A DNA stretch of 64,000 nt from Pannonibacter phragmitetus DSM 14782 (GCF_000382365.1 NZ_KB908215.1:434001-498000), one strand, 5' to 3'. Numbered from the stretch's first letter, positions 8,451 to 17,370 are shown. Made by a program: numbers and translations. Notes: generated by a model from the sequence alone, not told the origin.

Positions 8451-10283
8451 ATGCCCTTTACCCTGCGCCTCACGCCCACGCTCGCCACCGTGATCGGCAC
8501 CTTCGTCTTTCTCACCACAGCTTCCGTCCTCTATGTGGAAAGCACGGCCTCCCGGCGGATCGTGGCCGGGCTCGGCAGCCGGCTCGTCGATCTCGGCATG
8601 GATGCCTACGAGCAGAAATTCGAAAGCAAGATCAACGTTCTGCGCAATCAGGCCGGTTTCATAGCCGCCGCCTTTGCGCGGGGCACCTCCCCCATTGCAC
8701 TGGATGAGGATGTGGCGCGCCTTGCCTTTGGCGGGCTGGCGGCAGCACCCGACGGCACCCGCATCACAGTAGCCCGTGCCGCCCAGGGCGATGCGCTGGA
8801 AATCGGCCAGATGGCCGGTGGCGGCATGATGCTGCACCGCATTCCGCAAACCTCAGCAACGGAATTGGAGACCCGCCTGACGCAGGCCGAAGCGGCGGCC
8901 GCGCCCTTCTGGCTTGCGCCGGAGTATGATCCCTTGCGCCGGGAAACGCTGCTGTCCTACGTGGTTCCCGTCAGGCGGGACGGCGCTTTTCTAGGCTACA
9001 CCGCCGTGTCCATCCCCTCCTCGGGCCTGTCCCGGATTGCACGCAGCCTGTCGGACGATCAGCTCAAGGTGTTTCTGCTGCATGGCGAGCAGGAACTGCT
9101 TGCCCACCCGGATCTTGACCCGCTGGACGCCACCCTGTCCGAAGAAAATGACCTCGTGGACATAGAGGACGCGCCCGACCCGCTGCTCGCCCGCCTTGCC
9201 AGCCTGACGCCGGTTGATCCGAGGCGCTTTGACCTGGGCGAAGCTCACGCCATGTTTGAGGGCGAAACGGAGGAGCATGGCCGCTACTACGTGGTGCTGG
9301 AGCGCACGGCGGCGAAGTTCGGCGAGCTGCCGGTCATCACCGGGGCGATCATGCCCGCATCGATTCTGGAGCAGCCGCTGGAAGAGCTTTACCTCTCCAT
9401 TCTCATTGCCCTGTCCATTCTGGCGGCGGCCCTCGCAGGCAGCGCCGTGATGGCCTACCGCATCGCCCAGCCCATCCGCCGGGCAGCGGCAGGCGCAAGG
9501 GCCGTCGCGCGGCTTGATATTGCCGGGCTGAAGCCCCTGCCCTCCAGCCGCATCGAGGAGCTGAAGGATCTGGCCAGCGGCTTCAACGCCATGACAACGG
9601 CGCTGACAGCCTTCGCGCGCTACGTGCCCCGCAGCCTCGTTCTGAAGCTGCTGCGTGAAGGCAGCGGCAGCGCCGCCCCGCAGGAGCGGCAGGTTGCCGT
9701 GCTCTTCACCGATGTAGTGGGCTTCACCAGCATCTGCGAAGGCATGGATGCAAGGGCGACAGCGGATTTCGTCAATCACCACCTCACGCTGATCGGCAGT
9801 GTCGTCGAGCGCCACGGCGGCACCATCGACAAATATATCGGCGACAGCGTCATGGCCTTCTGGGGCGCGCCCGATCATATGGACAATCCCGCCGCAGCCG
9901 CAGCCGCTGCAGCACTCGATATCGAACGGGCGCTCAAGGCCGACAATGCCCTGAGGCGGCAAAAGGGCCTTGAACCCGTGCGCATCCGGGCAGGCCTTCA
10001 TGTGGGGCCGCTCATCGTCGGGGATATCGGCGCACCGGGCCGCGTGAACTACACGGTGATCGGCGACACGGTGAACATTGCTGCAAGACTGGAAAGCCTC
10101 GGCCACACGGCAGAACCCGGCGCCGAAGCGGTGATCCTTGCCTCGGCCGATGTGGCAAGTGCCCTTGCAGCGCAGCAGGGCGCATCACGCCCCGTCGTAA
10201 CACCGCTCGGCGAGCAGACGGTCAAGGGCAAGAGCCAGCCGGTCACAGTGGTGAGGCTGTCGCTGCCGGGAGAGGAAACCTGA
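8451..10283 (+). CDS. Membrane-bound class III adenylate/guanylate cyclase
   Basis: A membrane nucleotide cyclase. An N-terminal transmembrane helix (about residues 8-28) leads into a roughly 290-residue periplasmic sensor region. A second helix (SILIALSILAAALAGSAVMAYRI, split here as SILIALSILAA and ALAGSAVMAYRI), a HAMP linker and a C-terminal class III cyclase domain follow. The metal-binding aspartates are Asp421 (FTDVVGFT) and Asp465 (YIGDSVMAFWG); DKYIGD and NYTVIGDTVNIAARLE complete the active site. cAMP is the more likely product, but specificity is not certain. The frame is open to 8334; I start at MPFTLRL (8451) because it gives a compact N-terminal anchor. No strong ribosome-binding site is visible for either start. 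Confidence 0.87.
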   Translation: MPFTLRLTPTLATVIGTFVFLTTASVLYVESTASRRIVAGLGSRLVDLGMDAYEQKFESKINVLRNQAGFIAAAFARGTSPIALDEDVARLAFGGLAAAPDGTRITVARAAQGDALEIGQMAGGGMMLHRIPQTSATELETRLTQAEAAAAPFWLAPEYDPLRRETLLSYVVPVRRDGAFLGYTAVSIPSSGLSRIARSLSDDQLKVFLLHGEQELLAHPDLDPLDATLSEENDLVDIEDAPDPLLARLASLTPVDPRRFDLGEAHAMFEGETEEHGRYYVVLERTAAKFGELPVITGAIMPASILEQPLEELYLSILIALSILAAALAGSAVMAYRIAQPIRRAAAGARAVARLDIAGLKPLPSSRIEELKDLASGFNAMTTALTAFARYVPRSLVLKLLREGSGSAAPQERQVAVLFTDVVGFTSICEGMDARATADFVNHHLTLIGSVVERHGGTIDKYIGDSVMAFWGAPDHMDNPAAAAAAAALDIERALKADNALRRQKGLEPVRIRAGLHVGPLIVGDIGAPGRVNYTVIGDTVNIAARLESLGHTAEPGAEAVILASADVASALAAQQGASRPVVTPLGEQTVKGKSQPVTVVRLSLPGEET

Positions 10284-10352
10284 CACCACGTTTGTCCGGA
10301 TGAGCTCCCGCATGCTAGGCAGACATATCAGACACCCTGCCGCGAGCCCGCC

Positions 10353-11369
10353 ATGTCCGCCACCGAGACACTCACCCTTGCCGAAGCCCACGAACTGGCC
10401 GTTGCAGCCCTTGTAGCCAGCAATACCGCACCGGATGTGGCCGAAAGCGTTGCACAGGCGCTGGTGGCCGCAGAGGCAGATGGCCAGAGCGGGCACGGCC
10501 TGTCGCGGGTTCCCTCCTATGCAGGGCAAGCGCGCAGCGGCAAGGTGGATGGGCATGCGGTGCCGAAGCTCAAGGATGTAACCCCAGCCCTCTTCAGGGT
10601 GGATGCCTGCGACGGCTTTGCCTATCCCGCCTTTGACATGGTCATCGAGCATCTGCCCGGGCGGGCGCACAAGCTGGGCATTGCCATGGCAGCCGTGCGC
10701 CGCTCGCATCACTTCGGCCAGGCCGGAGTGCATTGCGAAAAGCTCGCCGAGCATGGGCTGGCAGCCTTCGTCTATGGCAACGCGCCGAAATCCATCGCGC
10801 CCTGGGGCGGGCGGACGCCGCTGTTCGGCACCAATCCGATCGCCTTCGCCGCCCCCGCCGGCAAGGGCCGCCCGCCGCTCATCATCGATCTGGCTGTCTC
10901 GCGCGTCGCCAAGGGCAAGATCATGGCAGCCGAAAAGGCGGGCAAATCCATTCCCGAAGGCTGGGCGCTTGATCCCGACGGCAATCCGACGACCGATGCC
11001 AGCGCAGCCATGGCAGGCACCATGATCCCGATCGGCGAGGCCAAGGGCGCGGCATTGGCGATGATGGTGGAAGTGATGTCTGCCGCCATGGTGGGCGCCA
11101 GCCTGGCCTTCGAGGCACCCAGCCTCTTCGCGTCCGAGGGGCCGGTGCTCAATCTCGGCCAGACGATCATTGCCATTGACCCGGAACTGGTGTCCGGCGG
11201 CCTGTTTGGCGAAAGAATGGATACCCTGCTGGATACGGTGGAGTCTGAAGACGGCGCGCGCCTGCCCGGCTCCCGCCGCCTCGCGGCAAGGCAGAAAGCC
11301 ACCGCCGAAGGTCTGGCAATCCCGGTTCCGATCCTGGAGGAAATCCGGCAGATCATCGCAGTTGCATGA
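10353..11369 (+). CDS. Ldh2-family malate/L-lactate-type dehydrogenase
   Basis: A 338-residue NAD(P)H-dependent oxidoreductase of the Ldh2/YlbC/ComC family, which is not homologous to classical lactate dehydrogenase. The motifs GHGLSRVP, RRSHHFGQAG (catalytic His), FGTNPIAFAAP and LAVSRVAKGK are visible. Members act on malate, ureidoglycolate, sulfolactate, or the cyclic imines pyrroline-2-carboxylate and piperideine-2-carboxylate; I cannot choose among these. It starts 69 bp after the cyclase gene on the same strand and ends 39 bp before the convergent acetyltransferase gene. Confidence 0.85.
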   Translation: MSATETLTLAEAHELAVAALVASNTAPDVAESVAQALVAAEADGQSGHGLSRVPSYAGQARSGKVDGHAVPKLKDVTPALFRVDACDGFAYPAFDMVIEHLPGRAHKLGIAMAAVRRSHHFGQAGVHCEKLAEHGLAAFVYGNAPKSIAPWGGRTPLFGTNPIAFAAPAGKGRPPLIIDLAVSRVAKGKIMAAEKAGKSIPEGWALDPDGNPTTDASAAMAGTMIPIGEAKGAALAMMVEVMSAAMVGASLAFEAPSLFASEGPVLNLGQTIIAIDPELVSGGLFGERMDTLLDTVESEDGARLPGSRRLAARQKATAEGLAIPVPILEEIRQIIAVA

Positions 11370-11408
11370 ACCCTGCACCATCACAGGCACAGGGCTCACG
11401 CATTTGAT

Positions 11409-11966
11409 TCAGGCCGCGCGGGAGGTGATGCTGCGCAGTCCGGTGAAAGGCATCATCTGCGCATAGACCGGATCTTCCGCACCGCTAGCCTCGACGAGGC
11501 CATAAGCTCCGGCGAGTGCGCTTTCCTTCAGCTCGAGGCCGAGGAAGCGGTGACGCTCCACCGGTCCCGGCAGATCAAGGCCAAGGGTCAGGTCCGGCGA
11601 GAACCCGAACCTAGCATAGTAGGCATGATCGCCCACCAGCATGACACCGCCAAAGCCGGCAATGGACGCCTGATTGAGGGCGGCACGCATCAGACGCGCG
11701 CCAAGCCCTTCGCTGCGGCAGGTGGCTTCCACCGCAAGCGGTCCGAGCAGCAGCAAGCCCTGGCCGCCTTCGGCCGTGACATGCCACAGGCGCAGGGTGC
11801 CCACGAGCGCACCGGTTTCATCCAGCGCGGTCAGGGCGATGGCCGGCACACGGCCTTCGCGCAGGCGTTCGGAGGTTTTCTGATGCCGGTCCGGACCAAA
11901 CGCCCGGTCGAGCAGCAGCTCACGGGCGCCGGTGTGCTCCGGCGCCTCGTCCAGGATTTCGATCAT
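11409..11966 (-). CDS. GNAT N-acetyltransferase (YhbS-like)
   Basis: A 185-residue GNAT acetyltransferase. The central acetyl-CoA-binding part shows LGPLAVEATCRSEGLGARLM, the R/Q-x-x-G-x-G/A region, followed by GVMLVGDHAYYARFGF, the typical beta-strand/YY segment of YhbS-like members. The acceptor is unknown. It begins 13 bp after the ornithine decarboxylase stop, so the two are probably co-transcribed. That raises the possibility of a polyamine or related amine as substrate, which is inference only. Confidence 0.85.
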   Translation of the reverse strand: MIEILDEAPEHTGARELLLDRAFGPDRHQKTSERLREGRVPAIALTALDETGALVGTLRLWHVTAEGGQGLLLLGPLAVEATCRSEGLGARLMRAALNQASIAGFGGVMLVGDHAYYARFGFSPDLTLGLDLPGPVERHRFLGLELKESALAGAYGLVEASGAEDPVYAQMMPFTGLRSITSRAA

Positions 11967-11979
11967 CTCACCTGATCCT

Positions 11980-13110
11980 TCAGATCACGTAGGATGCGAG
12001 AGCGGCGAAGCCGTTGAAGCCGACCGTGGAATAGGTGGTCGTATAGGCACCGCAGGACTCGATCAGCACCTTGTCGCCGATCGACAGGGAGACCGGCAGC
12101 TCGTAGGGCGTCTTTTCGTAAAGAACGTCCACGCTGTCGCAGGTCGGGCCTGCCAGCACGCAGGGTGCGGTGGCATCGCCATCACGCGGCGTGCGGATCG
12201 GGTAGCGGATCGCCTCGTCCATGGTCTCGGCGAGGCCATGGAACTTGCCGATGTCCAGATAGACCCAGCGCACGGCGTCGTCAGCCGACTTGCGGGAAAT
12301 CAGCACGACTTCCGCTTCGATCAGGCCGGCATCGCCCACCATGCCACGGCCCGGCTCGATGATCGTCTGCGGCAGGTTGTTGCCGAAGTGATCGGTCAGA
12401 GCCTGGAAGATGGCATTGCCATAGGCCGGAACGCCCGGGACATCCTTCAGGTAACGGGCCGGGAAGCCGCCGCCCATGTTGACCATCTTCAGCGAGATGC
12501 CACGGGTGGCGCATTCACGGAAAACACCGGCAGCCGTTGCCAGCGCGCCGTCCCAGGCGCCGAGGTTCGCCTGCTGGGAACCGACGTGGAAGGACACGCC
12601 ATAGGCCTCGAGGCCGGCACGGTGCGCAGCTTCCAGCACGTCCGGAGCCATTTCCGGAGCGCAGCCGAACTTGCGCGACAGCGGCCATTCGGCGCCTGCG
12701 CCGTCGCACAGGATGCGGCAGAACACGCGCACGCCCGGAGCAGCACGGACGATCTTCTCGACTTCGGCTTCGCAGTCGACGGCATAGAGGCGCACGCCCA
12801 GCTCGAAGGCGCGGGCGATGTCGCGCTCCTTCTTGATGGTGTTGCCATAGGAGATGCGGTCTGCGCTGGCACCGGCAGCCAGAGCCATCTCGATTTCGCC
12901 GACGGAGGCGCAATCGAAGGAAGAGCCGAGTTCAGCCAGCAGGCTGAGGATCTCGGGGGCCGGGTTTGCCTTCACCGCATAGAAGACGGAGGTGTCGGGC
13001 AGCGAACGGGCAAAAGCCTCGTAGTTCGACCGCACAACGTCAAGGTCGACAACAACGCAAGGACCATCTTCGGTGCGCTGGCGGAGGAATTCACGGATGC
13101 GATCGGTCAT
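11980..13110 (-). CDS. Ornithine (or ornithine/lysine) decarboxylase
   Basis: A 376-residue PLP-dependent fold-type III decarboxylase of the eukaryotic-type ODC family, making putrescine from ornithine. The PLP lysine lies in FYAVKANPAPEIL. SFHVGSQQ, NMGGGFPARYL and EPGRGMVGDAG are family motifs, and the substrate-binding CDSVDVLYEK and FNGFAALASYVI lie at the C-terminus. The frame runs on to 13236, but the ATG at 13110 (MTDRIREFL) matches the usual start. The upstream region is long and structured, as expected for a speF-type leader. It is followed closely by a GNAT gene. Confidence 0.92.
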   Translation of the reverse strand: MTDRIREFLRQRTEDGPCVVVDLDVVRSNYEAFARSLPDTSVFYAVKANPAPEILSLLAELGSSFDCASVGEIEMALAAGASADRISYGNTIKKERDIARAFELGVRLYAVDCEAEVEKIVRAAPGVRVFCRILCDGAGAEWPLSRKFGCAPEMAPDVLEAAHRAGLEAYGVSFHVGSQQANLGAWDGALATAAGVFRECATRGISLKMVNMGGGFPARYLKDVPGVPAYGNAIFQALTDHFGNNLPQTIIEPGRGMVGDAGLIEAEVVLISRKSADDAVRWVYLDIGKFHGLAETMDEAIRYPIRTPRDGDATAPCVLAGPTCDSVDVLYEKTPYELPVSLSIGDKVLIESCGAYTTTYSTVGFNGFAALASYVI

Positions 13111-13450
13111 CGGGGTTCTCCCGTTCATCAAGTCTTGGCGCGAGGTCGTCCTTCCGCTCGCCGCGAAGCCCTCCGGTATGGACAGGGAGGCTCGGCAAGA
13201 GGTGACGATCGGTCGAGCGCACAGCGGTGGCTGCACACTGTCCCTTTATGGGATGCCTTGGCTTGGAACGGGGATCGCTCCGCACGGCCGGCAATGAAGT
13301 AACAAGTGCCTCTTCAGTAACCCCGGGATGTGGAAACCCGGCAGAGACCAAAAAAGCCCTCTTACGTCGTTGCTTTAAGCCGTCCGGTTTTGTCAGACCC
13401 CAAGAGTCGTAGTGGGGCTTGTCTGACTGCCACTGGAATTCATGGACGAC
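13111..13450 (-). ncRNA. Putative speF-type structured leader of the ornithine decarboxylase mRNA
   Basis: This is the long untranslated region in front of the decarboxylase, read right to left. It has strong inverted repeats. GTCAGAC (13392-13398) pairs with GTCTGAC (13421-13427) with an inner CCCA/TGGG extension, and CCGGG (13323-13327) pairs with CCCGG (13337-13341). An ORF-like frame also crosses the region (13492 down to 13091) and overlaps the decarboxylase start. Alphaproteobacterial ODC genes are known to carry the speF RNA element at this place, so I assign it by position and structure. I could not align it to the covariance model. Boundaries are approximate. Confidence 0.5.
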
Positions 13451-13810
13451 CACGGGCACGTGCGAATTTGGGCAAGGGTTATTTGCGCTCATTCGCTGTC
13501 ATGTTCAAGGGATTTTTTGAATGAGGCGCAGATTTTTTTCGTGAAGCCGGACACCTGAAAAAGTCAGGGTAACCGCCGGGTTTTCGCCACTTTTTTAGAC
13601 GTGCAAACATCACGCGCAGAAGCCTGCCGCACAGCGGCCGCAGAGTGCGGCAGGAGCATGCTGCTGCAGCGGCCGTCAGAGGCTTTTCTTCAAAAGCACG
13701 AAGGGCCGCAGTGAGGCGGCCCTTCGGCTGAGATCTGCCCGCCGTTCGGGGGAGAAGCTTGGCGGCTTTTGACGGACAGATCTGATTCTGTTCAGGTTTG
13801 AGCCTGCAGA
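13451..13810. other. Intergenic region with ODC promoter zone and hairpins
   Basis: This 360-bp region is without a gene. Its right part holds a perfect 8-bp inverted repeat, CTGCCGCA (13624-13631) with TGCGGCAG (13646-13653), of unknown role, and the terminator of the EF-hand gene. The left part should contain the decarboxylase promoter on the minus strand: a TTGAAC-like hexamer lies near 13504 and an AAATAA near 13477, which is weak evidence. I see no small gene here. Confidence 0.4.
13695..13725 (-). terminator. Terminator of the EF-hand protein gene
   Basis: A perfect 10-bp stem, GAAGGGCCGC (13700-13709) with GCGGCCCTTC (13716-13725), and a six-base loop. On the minus strand it is followed by GTGCTTTTG. 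It lies 86 bp past the EF-hand gene stop, so it is a plausible rho-independent terminator for that transcript. Confidence 0.7.
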
Positions 13811-14827
13811 TCAGCCCTGGCGGCCCTGCGGGCCCTTGTCTTTGCCGCCGCCATGACGGTCACCGTGGTGCTCGCCATGCGGGCCCTTGCGGCCTTCCTT
13901 GCCGTCCTTGCGGAAGTCGGCCTTGGTCAGCACGCCATCTCCGTTACGGTCCATGCGGGCCACGAGATCAGAGGTTCGTGCCGCGTTCTCTTCGGCGGTG
14001 ATGGCAAGGTCACCATCCGTGTCGAGCCGCTGGAACATGCGCACCAGGCGAGGCTCGGCCATGCTGGCGAACAGCGCATCAAAGCCCTGCAGGTCGAAGC
14101 TGCCGGCATTGCCCGTGTCGGCAAGGGCAAAGAGCTGGCCGCGCACCTCATCGAACTCGGCGCGTGTGACCGTGCCATCGCCGTTCACATCGAAGCGCTC
14201 GAACATCTCCATCATCATCATGCCGTGACGGCCATGCGGACCCTTGGGGCCATCGCCCATCTTCCAGCCCTCGCGGCCTTTCCCTTCAGGGCCCTTGCCT
14301 TCGGGACCCCTGCCTTCGGGACCCCTGCCTTCAGCCCCTCGGCCTTCGGGGCCACGGGCCTCGGCACCACGGCCCTCAGGGCCGCGCGGCGGCACCGGCA
14401 TCGCCTTCAGCTCCCCGTCGCCATCCCGGTCAAGCCGGGCGAACATGCGGTCAGAGATGCGGTCGAATTCGGCACGGGTGACCTTGCCGTCGCCATCCCG
14501 GTCCAGCCGCTGGAAGGCACGCACCTTCATCGGCTGCATTTCGGTGAGGCGGTAGGCCTTGAATTCTTCCAGAGTGACGCGGCCGCCCTTGTCTGCGTCC
14601 GCAGCTGCGAAACGTTCCGCGACCGAAGCATTCACTTCATCCTGGGTGACGGAACCGTCCTTGTTCTGATCGAACATCTCGATCATGCGGCCGCCATCGC
14701 GCCCCCCATGGTGCCCCTTGCCGCCCCAGCCCTTGGGGCCGAAACTGTCGGCCAGTGCGATCCCGGCCACGGAGGTGGCAAGCGCGGCAGCGATCGTGCC
14801 AATTGCGATGGTCTTGAGTGCGGTCAT
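13811..14827 (-). CDS. Secreted EF-hand calcium-binding protein with G-P-E-G-R-G repeats
   Basis: A 338-residue exported protein. It has a signal peptide (MTALKTIAIGTIAAALATSV, cleaved near ALA-D) and at least five recognisable EF-hand loops: DQNKDGSVTQDE (from Asp53), DRDGDGKVTRAE, DVNGDGTVTRAE, DTDGDLAITAEE and DRNGDGVLTKAD. Two more are degenerate (DRDGDGELK and the ADTGNAGS region). Between the two EF-hand halves is a linker of repeated GPEGRG/GAEGRG units, and the C-terminus is His/Gly/Lys-rich. A periplasmic or extracellular calcium buffer or sensor is likely. The frame extends to 14941, but only the ATG at 14827 gives a signal peptide. It is divergent from a two-component system. Confidence 0.82.
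   Translation of the reverse strand: MTALKTIAIGTIAAALATSVAGIALADSFGPKGWGGKGHHGGRDGGRMIEMFDQNKDGSVTQDEVNASVAERFAAADADKGGRVTLEEFKAYRLTEMQPMKVRAFQRLDRDGDGKVTRAEFDRISDRMFARLDRDGDGELKAMPVPPRGPEGRGAEARGPEGRGAEGRGPEGRGPEGKGPEGKGREGWKMGDGPKGPHGRHGMMMMEMFERFDVNGDGTVTRAEFDEVRGQLFALADTGNAGSFDLQGFDALFASMAEPRLVRMFQRLDTDGDLAITAEENAARTSDLVARMDRNGDGVLTKADFRKDGKEGRKGPHGEHHGDRHGGGKDKGPQGRQG
14270..14395 (-). repeat. In-frame tandem repeat encoding the GPEGRG linker
   Basis: Imperfect 15- to 18-bp tandem units (core CCTTCGGGACC and variants such as CCCTCAGGGCC) run through this stretch and encode repeated Gly-Pro-Glu-Gly-Arg/Lys-Gly. Because the units are multiples of three, copy-number change would alter linker length without a frameshift. 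Confidence 0.75.
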
Positions 14828-14994
14828 CAAACTTCTCCTTTTCCGGCCTATCCGGATGTCTGCAGCGGCAAGGCAGACCTTGCGGTCTGCGCCCGGCGGA
14901 CTTTGGCGGAACGCCGTGCCGTCCTGCGATGACCTGAACATAGGCGAAGGATCCGCGCCGGATTAGGGCGGGCAGGAGGCCCAAGTGTCGTGAC

Positions 14995-15022
14995 CTGTGA
15001 CAGGTCTGGCCTCCTGCGACAG
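14995..15022 (+). promoter_or_regulatory. Direct repeats, possible response-regulator site
   Basis: Two nearly identical 9-mers, CTGTGACAG (14995-15003) and CTGCGACAG (15014-15022), are spaced 19 bp apart. They lie in the 300-bp divergent region between the EF-hand gene and the response-regulator gene. Direct repeats about two helical turns apart fit a dimeric OmpR-family regulator, so autoregulation and control of the EF-hand gene are possible. This is inference from position and pattern. Confidence 0.4.
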
Positions 15023-15125
15023 ACTGTTACACTTTCCCCTGCCCCGGCGCGGAAAATGGCGCTACCTAGAGGATGAAGAACGGCGGCATCAGCCCGCCGG
15101 CAGAGAACAGTGAACCGGAATCAGC

Positions 15126-15857
15126 GTGATGAGTGAGCCAAGCCCCCATATTCTTGTGGTCGACGACCACCGCGATATCCGGGAAACGCTGGCCCGCTAT
15201 CTGGTGAAGAACGGCTACCGGGCGACGGCCGCGGAAAGTGCAGCTTCTGCCCGCAAGGCGCTGAAGGCCGCCGTCATCGATCTGGTCGTGCTGGATGTCA
15301 TGATGCCCGGCGAAGATGGCCTCAGCCTCTGCCGCAGTCTGGTTGATTCAGATGGCCCGCCCATCATCCTGCTCACCGCCATGGCGGAGGACACCGACCG
15401 GATCATCGGCCTGGAGATCGGTGCGGATGATTATGTCACCAAGCCTTTCAACCCGCGCGAGCTGCTGGCCCGCATCAAGGCTGTCCTGCGCCGTACCGCG
15501 AGCGTGCCCAAGCCGCGCGATCCGGTTACGCAGGAGCGCCTCGTCTTTGAAGGCTTCACCGTGGATACGGCGCGGCGTGAACTCTTTGACCCGCAGGGTG
15601 CGCCCGTCGCGCTGTCCAGCGGCGAATTCCAGCTGCTGCTTGCTTTCCTCAAGCGGCCGCGCATGGTGCTGACCCGTGACCAGCTGATGGACCTGACCAC
15701 CGGGCGCACGCCTGGCGTCTTCGACCGGTCGATCGACAACCAGGTCAGCCGCCTGCGCCGCAAGATCGAGGAAGATCCGAAGGAGCCGCGCATCATCAAG
15801 ACGGTCTGGGGCGGCGGCTACATGTTCACAGCCGCCGTGGAGGAGCTTGAGGCATGA
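15126..15857 (+). CDS. OmpR-family response regulator
   Basis: A 243-residue response regulator. The receiver domain has the acidic pair in VVDDHRD, the phospho-acceptor Asp57 in VLDVMMPGEDG, the switch threonine in LLTAM and the conserved lysine in VTKPFNPREL. The C-terminus is an OmpR/PhoB winged helix ending in KTVWGGGYMF. Two starts are possible, GTG at 15126 and ATG at 15129. The stop overlaps the sensor kinase start by four bases (ATGA), so the two are translationally coupled. Divergent orientation to the calcium-binding protein gene suggests that gene as a target. Confidence 0.92.
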   Translation: MMSEPSPHILVVDDHRDIRETLARYLVKNGYRATAAESAASARKALKAAVIDLVVLDVMMPGEDGLSLCRSLVDSDGPPIILLTAMAEDTDRIIGLEIGADDYVTKPFNPRELLARIKAVLRRTASVPKPRDPVTQERLVFEGFTVDTARRELFDPQGAPVALSSGEFQLLLAFLKRPRMVLTRDQLMDLTTGRTPGVFDRSIDNQVSRLRRKIEEDPKEPRIIKTVWGGGYMFTAAVEELEA

Positions 15858-17341
15858 CCGCGCCCGCCTTCTTCCGCAAGTCTGCCACCTTTCTCCGGCG
15901 CCTTTGGCCGCGCAGCCTTGGCGGCCAGCTCATCGCGCTGCTTCTGATTGCCCTCATCGGCAGCCAGGCGGTTTCCATCTGGCTCTTTGCCGGGGAGCGC
16001 CGGCTGGCGGTCTATGAGGCCATCGGCGACGGGGTGATTGTCCGCACGGCTTCACTCGTGCCCCTGCTGGATACTGCGGGCGGGACGACCCGCAGCCAGC
16101 TGCTGCAGGCGACCAGCTCTGCGATGACCCGGTTCTGGGTAGACAGCGAACCGCTTGTCGCCAGCACGCCCCAGTCTGGCGCCGAGCGGCGCCTGGCAGG
16201 TGCCCTTGCCGAGGAACTGGGTCAGGACCCCGGCATCCGGGCTTCACTCAGCGCAGCGGGCACAGGGCCTGACAGAAGAAACGAAAAGCCGGCGCGCGAG
16301 GAGTGGAAGAAGCGCGAAGAGACCAGGGAGACAAGCCTCCAAAAGCTTGAGGAACGCGAGCGCAGGCGCGAGGAGCGGCTGCGCCACCGGCTGATCGCCA
16401 TCGAATTTTCCGTGCCTCTGGCAGATGGCCAGTGGCTGAATGTGCTCACCAGCCACCGGCCGCCCCCGCCCGGCGCCTTCTACACGCTGGTCCTGCAGAT
16501 GGGCCTGATGGCGCTGGCCATCATCGCCATCGTTGCCTTCACCATCCGGCAAGTGTCCCGCCCTCTGCGCCAGCTGGCCGATGCAGCCGACCGGCTGGGC
16601 CGGGGCGAAGACGTGCCGCCGGTGCCCGAGGCTGGCCCGCGCGAGCTGCGCAGCACCATCTCCGCCTTCAACGCCATGCAGGACCGGCTGAGCCGTTTCG
16701 TGGCAGACCGCACGCGCATGCTGGCCGCCATCAGCCACGACCTGCGCACCCCCATCACCTCCCTGCGCCTTAGGGCCGAGTTCATCGACGATGACGAGAA
16801 CCGGGAGAAGATCATCGCCACGCTGGACGAGATGGCAGCAATGACGGAAGCCACCCTCGCCTTCGCCCGGGACGAAGCCGTCAGCGAACAGCGTGAAGCG
16901 GTGGACCTCATGGCCGTGCTGGAAAGCCTTGCGGGCGACCAGACCGACATGGGCCATGATGTGCGCCTGATGGCGGCAGACAGGGACCCGATGGCGCCAG
17001 CCATTGCCCTGCCCTGCCGTCCGCTTGCCTTCAAGCGTGCGCTGCGCAACCTTATTGAAAACGCCATCCGCTACGGTGGCTCGGCCCGCATCTTCGTGGA
17101 AGGGGGCCAGCGTGAAGTCATCATCCGCGTGGAGGATGACGGCCCCGGCATTCCGGAAGACCGGATGGGCGACGTGTTCGAGCCCTTCGTCCGGCTGGAG
17201 ACATCCCGCAGCGGCGAAACGGGCGGCATCGGCCTCGGCCTTGCCATCGCCCGCTCCCTAATCCACGCCCACGGCGGCACCATCACCCTCACCAACCGCC
17301 CCGAAGGCGGCCTCACCGCCACGGTGACGCTGCCGCTTTGA
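15854..17341 (+). CDS. EnvZ-type sensor histidine kinase
   Basis: A 495-residue membrane kinase: a first transmembrane helix at about residues 22-46, a periplasmic region of about 160 residues, a second helix near 212-235, then HAMP, HisKA and HATPase. The phospho-accepting His295 lies in ISHDLRTPITS. The N box (NLIENAIRYGG), G1 (VEDDGPGIPE) and G2 (GGIGLGLAIARS) are intact. The periplasmic part ends in an unusually charged segment dense in Arg, Glu and Lys (about residues 145-180), probably a long helix. It is co-translated with the response regulator. The stimulus is unknown. Confidence 0.92.
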   Translation: MTAPAFFRKSATFLRRLWPRSLGGQLIALLLIALIGSQAVSIWLFAGERRLAVYEAIGDGVIVRTASLVPLLDTAGGTTRSQLLQATSSAMTRFWVDSEPLVASTPQSGAERRLAGALAEELGQDPGIRASLSAAGTGPDRRNEKPAREEWKKREETRETSLQKLEERERRREERLRHRLIAIEFSVPLADGQWLNVLTSHRPPPPGAFYTLVLQMGLMALAIIAIVAFTIRQVSRPLRQLADAADRLGRGEDVPPVPEAGPRELRSTISAFNAMQDRLSRFVADRTRMLAAISHDLRTPITSLRLRAEFIDDDENREKIIATLDEMAAMTEATLAFARDEAVSEQREAVDLMAVLESLAGDQTDMGHDVRLMAADRDPMAPAIALPCRPLAFKRALRNLIENAIRYGGSARIFVEGGQREVIIRVEDDGPGIPEDRMGDVFEPFVRLETSRSGETGGIGLGLAIARSLIHAHGGTITLTNRPEGGLTATVTLPL

Positions 17342-17348
17342 TGCGCTC

Positions 17349-17370
17349 GATATAAAGATATCTTTATATC
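17349..17370. promoter_or_regulatory. Perfect 22-bp palindrome, probable operator of metE
   Basis: The half-site GATATAAAGAT is followed directly by its exact reverse complement, giving a perfect 22-bp palindrome. It ends one base before a TTGACA hexamer. The AT-rich ATAAAGATATCTTTAT core is like sites described for the ArsR-type regulator SahR of the methionine cycle. I give this from memory as a likely identity, not a proven one. No regulator gene is adjacent. Confidence 0.65.

Noticed and set aside
12537-12836. Plus-strand frame inside ornithine decarboxylase
   Set aside because: Antisense shadow, Arg/Pro-rich and motif-free.
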